From Streptomyces fagopyri (lineage in GTDB: Bacteria; Actinomycetota; Actinomycetes; Streptomycetales; Streptomycetaceae), in the NCBI RefSeq assembly GCF_009498275.1, contig NZ_CP045643.1, positions 8,804,001 through 8,868,000 of the forward strand: a stretch of DNA of 64,000 bases. Reading direction: 5' to 3'. The notes beneath the pieces were generated by a model, which saw only the letters and a program-made list of their open reading frames with translations, was not told where the DNA came from and did no database searches. The translations under genes and the position numbers were made by a program. Shown piece after piece: positions 25,494-34,419 of the stretch (positions are counted from its first letter, which is position 1; each line of letters starts with the position of its first letter).

Positions 25494-25551
25494 GGGTCTG
25501 ATGCGCGATCGGGTGACATCTTGACCTGTCACCCAACCGTGCATCAGACCC
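25494..25551. repeat. long inverted repeat (25-bp arms)
   Basis: The arms begin GGGTCTGATGC and end GCATCAGACCC, pairing at 22 of 25 positions around an 8-nt loop; the mismatches are transitions compatible with G-U pairing in RNA. It may be a terminator or the collapsed ends of a small mobile element. Confidence 0.6.
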
Positions 25552-25714
25552 GCCTCACAGGGACAAAGCGTGTGTTCTCGCCGATCCAGCCGGACATCCC
25601 TTCTGCATCACTGAGCGCTGATTGCCAGAAAGGGAGATCACGGAAGTCGTGACAGAGTCAGTCCGAAATGACCGTTGACACCCGCCACTGCACACCGGTT
25701 GACACTCGGCACAC

Positions 25715-25900
25715 AGGTGATTGTTCGCATAGTGCAATCAGCGGGACTCGGAGTGGAAGCCAACAGGACCGGGGCCATGACCAGTCGGACGAGCTCGGAA
25801 TCACTCAGCAACCGGTCCGCCAAGGCTTCGAGTTCCCCTGACCACGTCGTCGACCTTGACCTAGACTGCGGTCACGAGGGTGCCCAAGTCGGCGCGCACG
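25715..25900 (-). pseudogene. IS982-family transposase N-terminal remnant
   Basis: The minus strand reads RADLGTLVTAV-stop-VKVDDVVRGTRSLGGPVAE, and one frame over LSDSELVRLVMAPVLLA. This matches the IS982 N-terminus (DLxTLxTALYVKVDDxxxGTRxxGRPxxLSDSELVxLAV). A stop replaces the Tyr codon and a frameshift follows. A C-terminal IS982 scrap lies at 47310-47483. Confidence 0.55.
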
Positions 25901-25989
25901 TGGCCTCCCGACGAGCGTTGCTCAGCAACGCCACTCCGGGACACCGCCACCGCTTTCTCGCAGGCGAACGCAGATAGCGAGGGGTGAGG

Positions 25990-26583
25990 ATGAACGGCCA
26001 CTCTGGGTACTGGGACCCGCTCCCGGCCGCACGAGCTGCTGCCGGCACTCCGCTGCCCGAAGCGGTGCCGAATCTGGCTCTGGCGTTGCCGCACCCCGAG
26101 ACGTACCTGACGGGTTGTTGGGAGGAACGGAACTGGCGCAACGTGCCCGGACCGTTCTACGGCGCTGAAACCGACAACTGTTGGTCCGGGCGGATGGCCG
26201 CTCCCGATCACGTCCTTTACGACGATATGACAGGCCAAGAGTTCGTTTATCGCCAGCCCAGGAACGCTGTCGAGGTCGACCGACTGCTTTTCGCCGCCTG
26301 GACGGATCCCCTGAGCGGCTACGGCTGGGACGGAGACCAGCACTGGACCGCGGACCTTGTCCGGTCGTGGTGGCACGAGCGGAGCCGACTACGCGAATGG
26401 GCCACAAGCCTTCACACCGCCTGGTCGGCCAACTCCGATGAGATCTACCAGGAGTTGTCCGCAGGACTGAACGACCTCCTCGCCTACCTCGACGGCGAAC
26501 TCGAAACCGACCTGCGCGTCTACCTCTACTGGCTCCACGAACGTCGCTCCCCGGACCTCAACGAGGTTCTACCCAGGCTGTAG
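25990..26583 (+). CDS. conserved hypothetical protein (197 aa)
   Basis: ATG 25990 has AGGGG 5 nt upstream. The product MNGHSGYWDPLPAARAAAGT contains YLTGCWEERNWRNVPGPFYG, ETDNCWSGRMAAPDHVLYDD and YRQPRNAVEVDRLLFAAW. It is rich in Trp and acidic residues and looks cytosolic. A widespread Streptomyces family of unknown function is suspected. No operon partner. Confidence 0.65.
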   Translation: MNGHSGYWDPLPAARAAAGTPLPEAVPNLALALPHPETYLTGCWEERNWRNVPGPFYGAETDNCWSGRMAAPDHVLYDDMTGQEFVYRQPRNAVEVDRLLFAAWTDPLSGYGWDGDQHWTADLVRSWWHERSRLREWATSLHTAWSANSDEIYQELSAGLNDLLAYLDGELETDLRVYLYWLHERRSPDLNEVLPRL

Positions 26584-26601
26584 TCCACCAGCCTTTCGGA
26601 G

Positions 26602-26893
26602 CTACTCGTCTAGGCTGGCACCCGTTTCGTCCTGCCCATGGAGCAGCGTGTAGGTCTTCGTCCACTGGACCTGTTCGCCGCCTTCAACATTGAGCACCAG
26701 CCCTGACCAATCCGCGTTATCTGTGATCGTTGTGCACGGAGGAGCAGCCGCGGGCGCCAAGCTTCGCGTAGCTGCTCGTCTCGAAGCCGCGGACGCAAGC
26801 CCGGAGGAGGTCTAGCGGGTCATCGCGCGAAAACGGCCTGGCCTCGGTGAGTTCCGGCGCCCGCCCCGGCTTCTGACCTTTCCCACGAGCCAT
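26602..26893 (-). pseudogene. hypothetical gene split by a frameshift
   Basis: ATG 26893 begins MARGKGQKPGRAPELTEARP, then FSRDDPLDLLRACVRGFETS and SYAKLGARG, stopping at 26717. The adjoining frame continues TITDNADWSGLVLNVEGGEQ and VQWTKTYTLLHGQDETGASL with a stop at 26602. Together they look like one 95-residue protein. The frameshift is near 26730-26760. Family not recognised. Confidence 0.5.
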
Positions 26894-26940
26894 CAGCGCA
26901 GGACGTCAGTGACCCTGTCTGGACAAAACGCTCGAAGCCG

Positions 26941-27137
26941 CTGCGGGGCCAGCAGCCCACATCTCCTTTGCGGTCCGGAGCCATGGGCTGTGCGTCGAAG
27001 GGGTGGGTGCTCACGTCCGACCGGATGGACAGGACATGGGTGAGCCCTCGCGCGAATGGCCGGCCCGCAGGTGCGCGTTGGTGCCATAGGCGGCGTCAGC
27101 CACCACCGCCAGCGGTGTCATCCCCCAGTCCGCGAGA
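26941..27137 (-). mobile_element. degenerate IS701 internal fragment
   Basis: About 195 bp align with 22520-22700 of copy B (for example CTCCTTTGCGGTCCGGAGCC and GGGCTGTGCGTCGAA), encoding PFDAQPMAPDRKGD. Many substitutions and missing ends show it is old, unlike copies A and B. Confidence 0.8.
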
Positions 27138-27337
27138 AACAGCGCCTGAGGGTTAACTGGGTTGGCTCCTGCGATCGTTGTGCCTTGTGTTGGGGTGCGA
27201 TTTCCGTAGCGTGATCAAGCAATCCCTCAAACGCCGGGCCGAACGACTGGCCCCGCTCCGGGCGAACGATCGCCCCTCGTGCCCGCTCCGCGGCGTGCGG
27301 GCGGCTGTCGCACGCACTGTGCTCGGGGAGGAAATAC

Positions 27338-27784
27338 GTGATCCGCATCCGCACCACCATGACCGCCGGTGCCGCCTTCGTCGGCGCGCTCGCGCTTGCG
27401 CTGTCCGCCGCCGGCCCGGCCGCCGCCGACGACTCCTGGCAGCAAGGGGCCAGGACGAGCAACCCGGGCAGCGCTGCCCTCTGCGTGGGTTCGCTCGACA
27501 AGGCCAGGGTCTGCTTCAATCCGAGCGGCGATAAGATCTACGTCTATGACGGTGACGCCGACAGCGCCTCCGCGGTCGCCGACTGGGAGAACTACAAGCA
27601 CTGGAGCGACAACAGCGTCTACCGGTCCGGCCAGTGTATGAACTCGGAGGGCGCCGGCACCTGGGTCGTGTGCAACAAGGACTTCTACGAGGACGGCCTG
27701 CTCCTCATGACGGCCCGCACCTACGGCCGCAGCGCCGGCCGGTGGACCGGCTCCTACGGCTTCGACTCCTTGCGCACCAGCTGA
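27338..27784 (+). CDS. small secreted protein (148 aa)
   Basis: GTG 27338 follows GAGGAAA. Residues 1-31 are a signal peptide (basic IRIRTT, hydrophobic FVGALALALSAAGPAAA, cleavage after AAA). The mature part has four Cys, probably two disulfides, and Trp/Tyr-rich strands (KIYVYDGDADSASAVADWEN, CNKDFYEDGLLLM). It resembles small exported Streptomyces beta proteins of unknown role. A perfect 22-bp hairpin terminator follows directly. Confidence 0.75.
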   Translation: MIRIRTTMTAGAAFVGALALALSAAGPAAADDSWQQGARTSNPGSAALCVGSLDKARVCFNPSGDKIYVYDGDADSASAVADWENYKHWSDNSVYRSGQCMNSEGAGTWVVCNKDFYEDGLLLMTARTYGRSAGRWTGSYGFDSLRTS

Positions 27785-27794
27785 TCCGTTTCCG

Positions 27795-27846
27795 GCAGAC
27801 GCGTCCGGCCGCGCCCCGATCACTGGGCGCGGCCGGACGCGTCTGC
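27795..27846. terminator. perfect 22-bp hairpin terminator
   Basis: GCAGACGCGTCCGGCCGCGC.. pairs perfectly over 22 bp with its complement around an 8-nt loop, 10 bp after the secreted-protein stop. Confidence 0.85.
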
Positions 27847-28152
27847 TGAAGACGAGCATCGTCGGCGGCTGCGTGGGTTCGATCGTGAAGGCCGGGGTCA
27901 ACGCCCGGTCGATTTTGGATACAGGGTCTGTTGCTCAGGCGGTAGACGGCCGACCCTTGACCGGGGCTGACTGCTCGCCCAGGTTTCGCCAACCTGTGGC
28001 GCCCAGAACGGGGAACAGAACCAGGACGGCCAGCCAGCCCACTTTGGGCAGCAGTCGCATGCGCGCTGCGGGGGTCCTGATGCAGTCGTTGCCTGCGGGC
28101 GTCGTCGTCCGGAGTGGGTGTGCGGCTCGCTGAATCCGATTAGGTCTGTGGC

Positions 28153-28722
28153 ATGTCCATGCGGCAAGGTGTGCGCATGATGCGACCCATGCGTGCGCTG
28201 TTCCCCCTTCTCCTACTGTCCATGCTCGTCACAGGATGTGACGCCGGCAAGAAGGACGGGGCGGCCGCCGACAGTGCCGACCTTGACGCTGCCGCGCGCG
28301 TCTGGGGCGTCGCGCCGGAACTCGTCTATGTCACCAAGGTCTCCGGCTTCACTGTGTTCCAGCAGTCGGTCGGCGAGTATAAAGACGAATTCGCGGCCGC
28401 GTACAGGTCCGACAAGGGGTCCACCAAGTTTGGCCTCTTCGTAGGTCGGGGCACGATTACAGCGGAGAGCTGCCCCAAGCAGCCGCTGGGCGAGGTGGCG
28501 GACAGGCAGGTGACCTGTGAGCACGACGGCGACGCCTGGTACCGCAAGGCAGGTGACAGTCACGAATACGCGGTGCCCGGCAACGGGGTGGTGATTCGGC
28601 TGATCGCCGACGCGGACAAGGTCGACCGCACCATTCTGCGCAAGGCGGCCGAGTCGGCCCACCGCCCGGACGACGTTGAACTGGCCGCACTCCTGCCGAC
28701 CAGCAACGGCGCGGGCACCTGA
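28153..28722 (+). CDS. membrane lipoprotein (about 189 aa)
   Basis: A basic start (RMMRPMR) and hydrophobic ALFPLLLLSMLVTGC end in a lipobox LVTGC, with Cys about residue 29 from the first ATG. The mature part (DLDAAARVWGVAPELVYVTK, FGLFVGRGTITAESCP, VTCEHDGDAWYRKAG) is soluble with two further Cys. Start may be ATG 28153, 28177 or 28189. Function unknown. Confidence 0.7.
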   Translation: MSMRQGVRMMRPMRALFPLLLLSMLVTGCDAGKKDGAAADSADLDAAARVWGVAPELVYVTKVSGFTVFQQSVGEYKDEFAAAYRSDKGSTKFGLFVGRGTITAESCPKQPLGEVADRQVTCEHDGDAWYRKAGDSHEYAVPGNGVVIRLIADADKVDRTILRKAAESAHRPDDVELAALLPTSNGAGT

Positions 28723-28731
28723 AAGCATCGA

Positions 28732-28899
28732 TCACTCTTCCCAGCTCTCATCCCCTTTGCCGCCGATCCACGCCCGCTCGGCGTAACGCTGGAGCTGGCG
28801 ATGGGGGCGCAAGGGATGGATGCGTGCATGGAAGCGAACCTGATCCGTTTGGTGCAGCAGATCGGGGGGCCGCCTTGGTCGACTGGTTCGAGAGAGCAT
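28732..28899 (-). CDS. possible small ORF (55 aa)
   Basis: The frame from ATG 28899 reads MLSRTSRPRRPPDLLHQTDQ and ends RAWIGGKGDESWEE. The acidic tail and typical codon use are suggestive, but no ribosome-binding site or homology was seen. It may be the end of a lost gene. Confidence 0.25.
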   Translation of the reverse strand: MLSRTSRPRRPPDLLHQTDQVRFHARIHPLRPHRQLQRYAERAWIGGKGDESWEE

Positions 28900-29007
28900 T
28901 TTCCGGGCCCTAGCTGAATTGGTCCATCAGGAGGATCGCGTTGGATTTGGGGTGCAAACCGGGACGTCCGTCCAGCAGTCCGGGGGGATTCTCCGTAGTC
29001 AGCTGGC

Positions 29008-29420
29008 TCATCTGGGAAGGAACCGCGCGCGACTGAGTGCAGAGCTGGGGAGGAGTCCAGATTGGGCCGTTATCGAGTTCGACGGCCCGGTCCGTTCCAC
29101 CCGTGTCTGAGAACGAGGGCCTGATCGACGCCCACCACCACGCGTGAAGGACGCGCCGTCGCTCCGGGTCACCTTGAGGGTCACTTCGCTACGCCGCTGG
29201 CGGATCCAGGCGACCAACGTAGTGGCCGGTGCGGTGACGGCTCCGGGACCGAGAGCCACCAGGAGCCCGTCGGTCACCGGCCCCAGACTGCCCGGAATCG
29301 GTGGGCTCTCCGCGAGACCGACGCGGCCCCGGATCTCGTCCACATCCCCAACCAGCTGTGGAGCGACCGTAGATCACCGGCGCCGGGGGCTTCGTCGATG
29401 GTCAGTAGATCGTGGTGTCC
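29008..29420 (-). pseudogene. EACC1 (effector-associated constant component) gene, broken
   Basis: The reading AGDLRSLHSWLG, then one frame over DEIRGRVGLAESPPIPGSLG, VTDGLLVALGPGAVTAPATT and LVAWIRQRRSEVTLKVTRSD, matches EACC1 proteins of actinobacterial conflict systems. One base is missing in the G-run near 29356 (TTGGGGATG), and the C-terminus is lost after SDGASF. It lies head-to-head with a truncated NACHT gene. Confidence 0.65.
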
Positions 29421-29673
29421 GTGGTGTCCCTATGGTCGGCCACGCCTCCACCTCGCCAGGAGACCACTGCCACACGTACGCGTAGAAGGACCGCTCCGTG
29501 CAGTGGACCAGTTTCGACCGCCGCCCAGTCGTCTCGCCCTTCAGGAATGGGGTCCGCCGCTCCCGCGCCGCCTCGCCAACCCGCGGAGCGAGGATGTCCG
29601 GCACCACGTGCGCGCCGGACACGCGGAGTATGGACCCCGATAAGTCGATGTGCTTCTTCACGCGTGCATTCAA
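29374..29673 (-). CDS. hypothetical ORF upstream of EACC1 relic (99 aa)
   Basis: The frame reads MNARVKKHIDLSGSILRVSG, VVPDILAPRVGEAARERRTP and SKLVHCTERSFYAYVWQWSP. It has natural-looking composition and one TTA codon. It overlaps the EACC1 relic by about 45 bp. It could be a fragment of a larger gene. Family not recognised. Confidence 0.35.
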   Translation of the reverse strand: MNARVKKHIDLSGSILRVSGAHVVPDILAPRVGEAARERRTPFLKGETTGRRSKLVHCTERSFYAYVWQWSPGEVEAWPTIGTPRTPRSTDHRRSPRRR

Positions 29674-29941
29674 TAGAACACGGACCCGGATGGGAACAGC
29701 GGTGACGAAGTACGCCTGACGCTCCTCCGCGGCCCGGACGGCTGCGGCGCTCCCCGACCGTCCCTCCGGTCATCCCATGGAGCCCCGGCGCCGGTATCGC
29801 TGCAGTCCGAGGACGAACTCGACTCCACCGTGCTTGGGAACGGCACGGGTTCTCCGCCGAGGTGCACCACTCTGGAAAGTTCGAACAGACGCAAAGGCAC
29901 CAAGCGGTCTACGTCACCGAGGTTCTGGGGAATATGGCGAC

Positions 29942-30721
29942 ATGGTCGGGGGACGCAGTACGCGCACATTTCTTGTCGGAGTGGCTGGAATCGGCGGCCT
30001 TGCAGTCGTCGTTGCCACTGTGTGGGTTCTGGGAGGGGGAAAATCCGCGGTCGACTCGGTTACCCTGCTGGGCTTTCCGGTTGCCCTCGCGAGTCTGTTG
30101 GTAGCCATCGCTGGGGTCCCCGCCGCGGTGGGCGCGCTGACGCAGGGTCCAGGCGACGCTGCCGGCGCCAGAGCCTCCGCGGCGACGCTGGCCCAGCAGA
30201 TTCACCAAGCCGAACAGCGCGAGTGGCTGCGCTTGGTCGGAGGGGACGCCGAACGGATCAATCTTCGCTTCACTCTGCGAACGGGCGGTCCGGGACGACC
30301 CGTCATGACCGCAGCCACCTCCGGCAGCTTGTTCGAGGAGGGGGCTGCCAGTGTGCCGGACATCGTGACCTTCTACCGGGACACGCATCCGGCGCGACTG
30401 GTCGTCACCGGCTCTCCAGGCGGTGGCAAGACCGTCCTTGCGCTGGAACTGCTGCTCGCCCTCATCGGTAACCGGTCCGAGGGCGAAAAATACAGCAACC
30501 ATCCCGACCGGGTCCGACGGTCAGCAACCCCGCATGACCATCCGACCAGACGAACAGACCTCAGCTCGCTCGTAGTTCGCATCGAGGGGTCCAGACAACA
30601 GGAAATACGGCGGCCCCGGATTTATCTCCGGGTCGTCCGGGCGTCGGTGCGGTCGCACCTATCCCGTCATTTCAGGTCCGTCCTCGGGTCCACGGCCCAG
30701 TGGTTGGTCTTGAAGGTCTGA
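29942..30721 (+). pseudogene. NACHT-type NTPase, truncated after Walker A
   Basis: ATG 29942 begins two transmembrane helices (FLVGVAGIGGLAVVVATVWV and LLGFPVALASLLVAIAGVPA). Then come an INLRF segment, DIVTFYRDTHPARLVVTG and Walker A GSPGGGKTVLALELLLALIG. The frame loses similarity at about 30480 and ends overlapping the GNAT gene. Walker B and the effector/sensor region are missing. In intact relatives such NACHT proteins pair with EACC1 in predicted defence systems. Confidence 0.6.
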
Positions 30722-31176
30722 CCGGCGAAGGTCAGGTCGGTCTCGGAGATGAAGCGGAAACCGACCGAGCGACAGATGCCGTTCGAGGCGCCGTTGTTCG
30801 TTGCCGGGAAGGCGTGCACGACTCCCCAGCGGTTCTCGATCCGAGCCTGTTCCAGAAGTGCGCGCACGGCGCGCTTGCCCAGTCCTTGCCCTTGGAACTG
30901 AGACAGAACCATCCAGCCGATCTCGGAGACCGGTCCGTCATCGGTGGTGTGGGACCAGATGGTGACCGTCCCTGCCACCATCTCGGGGGTGGCCGGATCA
31001 GGAACGATCATTTTGAACCAGGCAAGGTCGGAGGCCGCCTGCTCGGCATCCCGGCATACCTTGGCCGCCATCTCCTCACGCGACTGGGGGCCACCTAGGT
31101 CAGCCATCATGACGGGGTCGCACCGCATCCGGACATACGCGTCGACATCGTCCGGCGATACGTTGCGCAATCTCAC
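30667..31176 (-). CDS. GNAT-family N-acetyltransferase (169 aa)
   Basis: GTG 31176 follows GAGGAGAA. The product MRLRNVSPDDVDAYVRMRCD has the GNAT core: VAGTVTIWSHTTDDGPVSEI, GWMVLSQFQGQGLGKRAVRA with the acetyl-CoA loop Q/R-x-x-G-x-G/A, and NNGASNGICRSVGFRFIS. Substrate unknown. Its 3' end overlaps the truncated NACHT ORF on the other strand. Confidence 0.85.
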   Translation of the reverse strand: MRLRNVSPDDVDAYVRMRCDPVMMADLGGPQSREEMAAKVCRDAEQAASDLAWFKMIVPDPATPEMVAGTVTIWSHTTDDGPVSEIGWMVLSQFQGQGLGKRAVRALLEQARIENRWGVVHAFPATNNGASNGICRSVGFRFISETDLTFAGQTFKTNHWAVDPRTDLK

Positions 31177-31219
31177 TGGCTTCTCCTCGCGTTCACCGAA
31201 AATCGTCGCACAGTATCGA

Positions 31220-31420
31220 TCATGCGTAACCCCGAACGTACTCCGTGCCAGACCCGTGCCAGATGCGGGCGTTGGCGTTGCTCCGGCGCAGGTAGGAATG
31301 CAGTGCCCGGGGCTGTGCCGTGTGGTCGGGATGGTTGGAGTCGGCGAGGGTGAGTTCCTGGTCCCTCAAGGCGTGCGCGGCTCGCGCCGTCTGGGCTCGG
31401 TTCACGGGGAGGGCATCGGC
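31220..31420 (-). pseudogene. IS630-type transposase fragment
   Basis: The frame reads RAAHALRDQELTLADSNHPD and HTAQPRALHSYLRRSNANAR. This matches a stretch seen in actinobacterial IS630-like transposases (ADSNHPDHxAQxRALHxYLRWRNANAR). Both flanks are unrelated. Confidence 0.5.
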
Positions 31421-31440
31421 CGATGTACTGCGGCGCGGCA

Positions 31441-31543
31441 CGGCTTGCTGCTGCGCGGACCATGCCCATTGCGCAGGGTCTGTGCAATGGGCATCTGGAA
31501 CCAGCATGGTGAGGTTGTCCAGTGCGGTCTCCTGGGAGGCAGG
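31441..31543. repeat. uninterrupted relative of the IS701 copy A target
   Basis: This ~100-bp segment matches the two flanks of copy A (5957-5998 and 7433-7497) in order: CTTGCTGCTGCGC, CCATTGCGCAG, CAATGGGC, CTGGAACCAGCA and GGTCTCCTGGGAGGCAGGG. At its centre GCCCATTGCGCA/TGTGCAATGGGC forms a hairpin (31464-31492). Confidence 0.75.
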
Positions 31544-31576
31544 GACAGCTGTCCCGATGGCCCGGGATTTTCTCGC

Positions 31577-33080
31577 CTACAGCTTCAGGGCGTACAGCGT
31601 GGAGCTGTCTATGCCCTTGCTCGGGTCGGCACCGAGGGCGTAGAGCATCCCGTTGGCAGCCACAGGTGAGAGAAAGGCGTGGTCGGTCGCATACCTCCAC
31701 CGTTCCTGGCCGTTCGCGGTGGACACCGCGTACAGACCGTGAACGCTGGCTACATACACGGTGTCGTTGCCCACCACGGGCGAACTGAACAGACCACCGT
31801 CGGCGGTCACGCCCCCGTCGATGGTGAGGTTCCACCGTTCCTCGGCGTTCGCGGTGTCCACCGCGTACAGCTTGCCGTCCACACTGCCGAAGTATGCAAT
31901 CCCGTTGACCACCGCCGGAGGCGCCTGTACCTCGTCGCCGGCCTTGAAAGCCCAACGACTGTCGCCCGAAGCGGCATCCCGCGCATACAGGGTGTCGTCC
32001 GTGCTGCCGAAGTACACCACCCCCTCGACAACGTGCACGGACGATACCAAGGCGCCGTCTGCGTCGAACGTCCACCGCTTCGCACCAGTGGCAGCGTCCC
32101 GCGCGTACAGATTTCCGTTTCCGACGTACACCACACCGCCTGCAACAGTCGGCGCAGTGGCCTCTCCACTACCGGTGTCGAAATGCCACCGCGCTTTCCC
32201 GGTCACGGTGTCCACCGCGTACAGGATGCCGGCCACGGTGCTGATGTAGACGAGGCCGTCAGCCACGGTCGGCGGCTGCATCAGAGGTCCGCCCGCGTCG
32301 AACACCCACCGCCGCTTTCCGCTCGCGGCATCTACCGCGTACAGGTTGCCGTCCACGCTGGTGGAGTACACCACTTCGGCAGCGACCGTCGGGGGTGAAC
32401 CCCATCCGTCGGTATCTGAAGAGGACGGAAGAAAAACCGCCTGTTCCGAACTTCCACCGCTCCTTGCCGGTCGTGGCGTCGACTGCGTGGAGGTGCTTGT
32501 CCATGCTGTCGAAGTAGGCCACCCCGTCGACAACGGTCGGTGTCATGCCCTTGTTGAACTTCCACCGTTCCTCCGGTGCGGAGGAACCGTCCTGCACGGA
32601 CTTGGATTCTCCGCCGGAACCGTCGTTGAAGTTATTGATGATGTTGACGGTGCCGATCGATCCGAGGACAAGCAGCAGGGCCACGGCGACCGCGGCGATG
32701 GCGAGAACGATGTACGAGCCCTGCGTCTTGTGGATGGTGAGCGGCCCGATGTTGATGGTGCCGCTCACCTTGCTGTCGTGGACCGTCAAGGTATTGACGT
32801 GCGCGTCCCCGCCGGCCTTGACGGTCGGCAGCACCGCGACTTCAAGCTGACGGGCGAACCCCGCATTGCCCGCGATCTCGTCTGTCAGGAGGGTCCGTAA
32901 CTGCTGCGGCTCTTCCCCCAGCCGAGCCAGGGCCGCGCGCCCCTCCTCCGACCCGCCAAGCCGATCCCGAACGAGCCGAACGACATCTTCACCCGCCGCA
33001 ATCCCCACGCTGGTACCGGCGCCCGTCGCCAGCCCGGACATGATCTGTACGGCGATATCCGCAAGGTTGCCCGGTTCCAT
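31577..33080 (-). pseudogene. membrane-anchored PQQ/BamB-like beta-propeller protein, frameshifted
   Basis: From ATG 33080 (MEPGNLADIAVQIMSGLATG) an ~115-residue helical N-terminus leads to one transmembrane helix (YIVLAIAAVAVALLLVLGSI), then propeller repeats of the type VYFGSxDxxLYAxDAxxGxxRW, about eight in total. The first repeat ends in GKERWKFGTGG; the next continues in another frame from SSDTDGWGSPPTVAAEVVYS. An extra T in the run at about 32430-32434 explains the shift. Without it the protein would be about 500 aa. The extracytoplasmic propeller may act as a sensor or scaffold. Confidence 0.75.
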
Positions 33081-33238
33081 CCCCCATGCCCCTGTCCCGT
33101 GCCCTCGGGTGACTCCGCAGACCCCTTGCCCCTCCACTCGTCGCATCAATCACATAATTGAATGGCACCCATTGGGCACCGCCCCCGAAGACACGAGCGA
33201 CCCAACGATTGGGTCGATGGTCGGGCTCCGGTGACGCC

Positions 33239-33432
33239 CGGCCGGTGCGCAGCCCTCGATGCGCAAAGGATTCGGTCCGGGAACCAGGGTTGCGCAGTGG
33301 GCGCGGTCTGCTGCGCACTGGCTGCGCAGCGTCTCAGTCGGACGCGTCGCCCGGCTTGGCTTCCGGTCGGCAGAAGCCGCAGGTCTCGATGTACTGGGTG
33401 TCTCGGGCGGCGGCGCGGATGGGCTGGGGAGA
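33239..33432. repeat. dispersed repeat, copy 2 (pairs with 3355-3565)
   Basis: See copy 1. This copy keeps four TGCGCA palindromes in 100 bp before the conserved coding tail. Confidence 0.6.
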
Positions 33433-33480
33433 TCGGCGGTTGCTGCAGTCACCCACACCGAGCCCGCCCAGGAATTCGGT
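33334..33480 (-). CDS. small ORF tail homologous to 3460-3657
   Basis: The C-terminus RAAARDTQYIETCGFCRPEA ends with KPGDASD. It has an extra Cys compared with copy 1 (TCGFC versus TCSFY), giving a CxxC. The N-terminal limit is unclear. Function unknown. Confidence 0.35.
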   Translation of the reverse strand, partial: TEFLGGLGVGDCSNRRSPQPIRAAARDTQYIETCGFCRPEAKPGDASD

Positions 33481-33531
33481 CCCGAGCATGCACCGCCTCG
33501 ACCGGTAGCCGCGACCGCGGGCAACCACCGG

Positions 33532-33945
33532 GTGGACCCCGTGCTGCGCGCCGACCAGGGCGATGCCTGCGCGAACGCCGCCCTGGAGCGGATCAGCGCT
33601 CGGGCGGTCGAGGTCCACGGGATGGCCGCTCGCTACGCCTCTGACCTGCCTGTGGCCGATGTCGCCGACGAGGCCATGCGCCAGGCCGTGGCTGCGCCAG
33701 GACTAGCCGCCGCTGCTCTCCAACTCCTTGCCTCTGACGAGGCGCTGGGCCTGACCCCTGAGCAGCAGATGTACATGTGGGAGCGTGCTGCCGAACTCGA
33801 TCTCGCGGTGGTCGAAGACCTCACTGGCACTCACACAATGCCGGCAGAGGACGTCGTGCTGCAGAGCCTTGGTGCGCGAAGGGGTAGAGGCTCGGCCAGC
33901 GAACCAACTCAGCCCTGGCGCGCAACTGGGGTGAGGACGTCGTGA
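33532..33945 (+). CDS. hypothetical ORF
   Basis: An open frame with normal codon use reads GDACANAALERISARAVEVH, RYASDLPVADVADEAMRQAV and GLTPEQQMYMWERAAELDLA. It is helical and acidic. No ribosome-binding site stands out and the start is arbitrary (GTG 33532 or ATG 33622). Possibly the remainder of a larger gene. Confidence 0.35.
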   Translation: MDPVLRADQGDACANAALERISARAVEVHGMAARYASDLPVADVADEAMRQAVAAPGLAAAALQLLASDEALGLTPEQQMYMWERAAELDLAVVEDLTGTHTMPAEDVVLQSLGARRGRGSASEPTQPWRATGVRTS

Positions 33946-34419
33946 GTTCGCAAAGCTCGTGATGACGGGCTCGGAGTGACGGTGAAGACTGGCTCAGCGG
34001 TCGTTCACGCACGCGGGACGTTGGGCCGTGTCGGGCTGCCGAGGGACACCCTGGTCACAGTGCTGCTCCTCAACGTGGCAGCACTGAGCAGTGCTGCAGA
34101 CCGTGTCGACTCCAGGTATTCAACCACTTCTCGGAGCCGACGATCGGTGGTTCGGGTGACGCGATGCCAACAGGGTCGCGTATCCGGCGGGGAGACCCCG
34201 GCCGCAAGGCGTGAAGCACCTGTGGCGGATCTGTGAGCGACGACACACGCCAGATTTACTTGCAGAGTCAAGTGAATGCGCTACGGTCCTGCCTGGCCTT
34301 GATCGATTGTCAACTACCCCTGCCAGTGGCGGCGTTGGCGGCAGTTCGCGGCAGCCACCTCCCACCGCAGGTCAAAAAGCAAGGCCACGGTACACACCAA
34401 GGGCTCTGCCCTACTCAGC
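33946..34419. other. intergenic, nothing recognised
   Basis: No ORF with convincing composition, hairpin or repeat was seen in these 474 bp upstream of the large protease gene. Confidence 0.4.
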
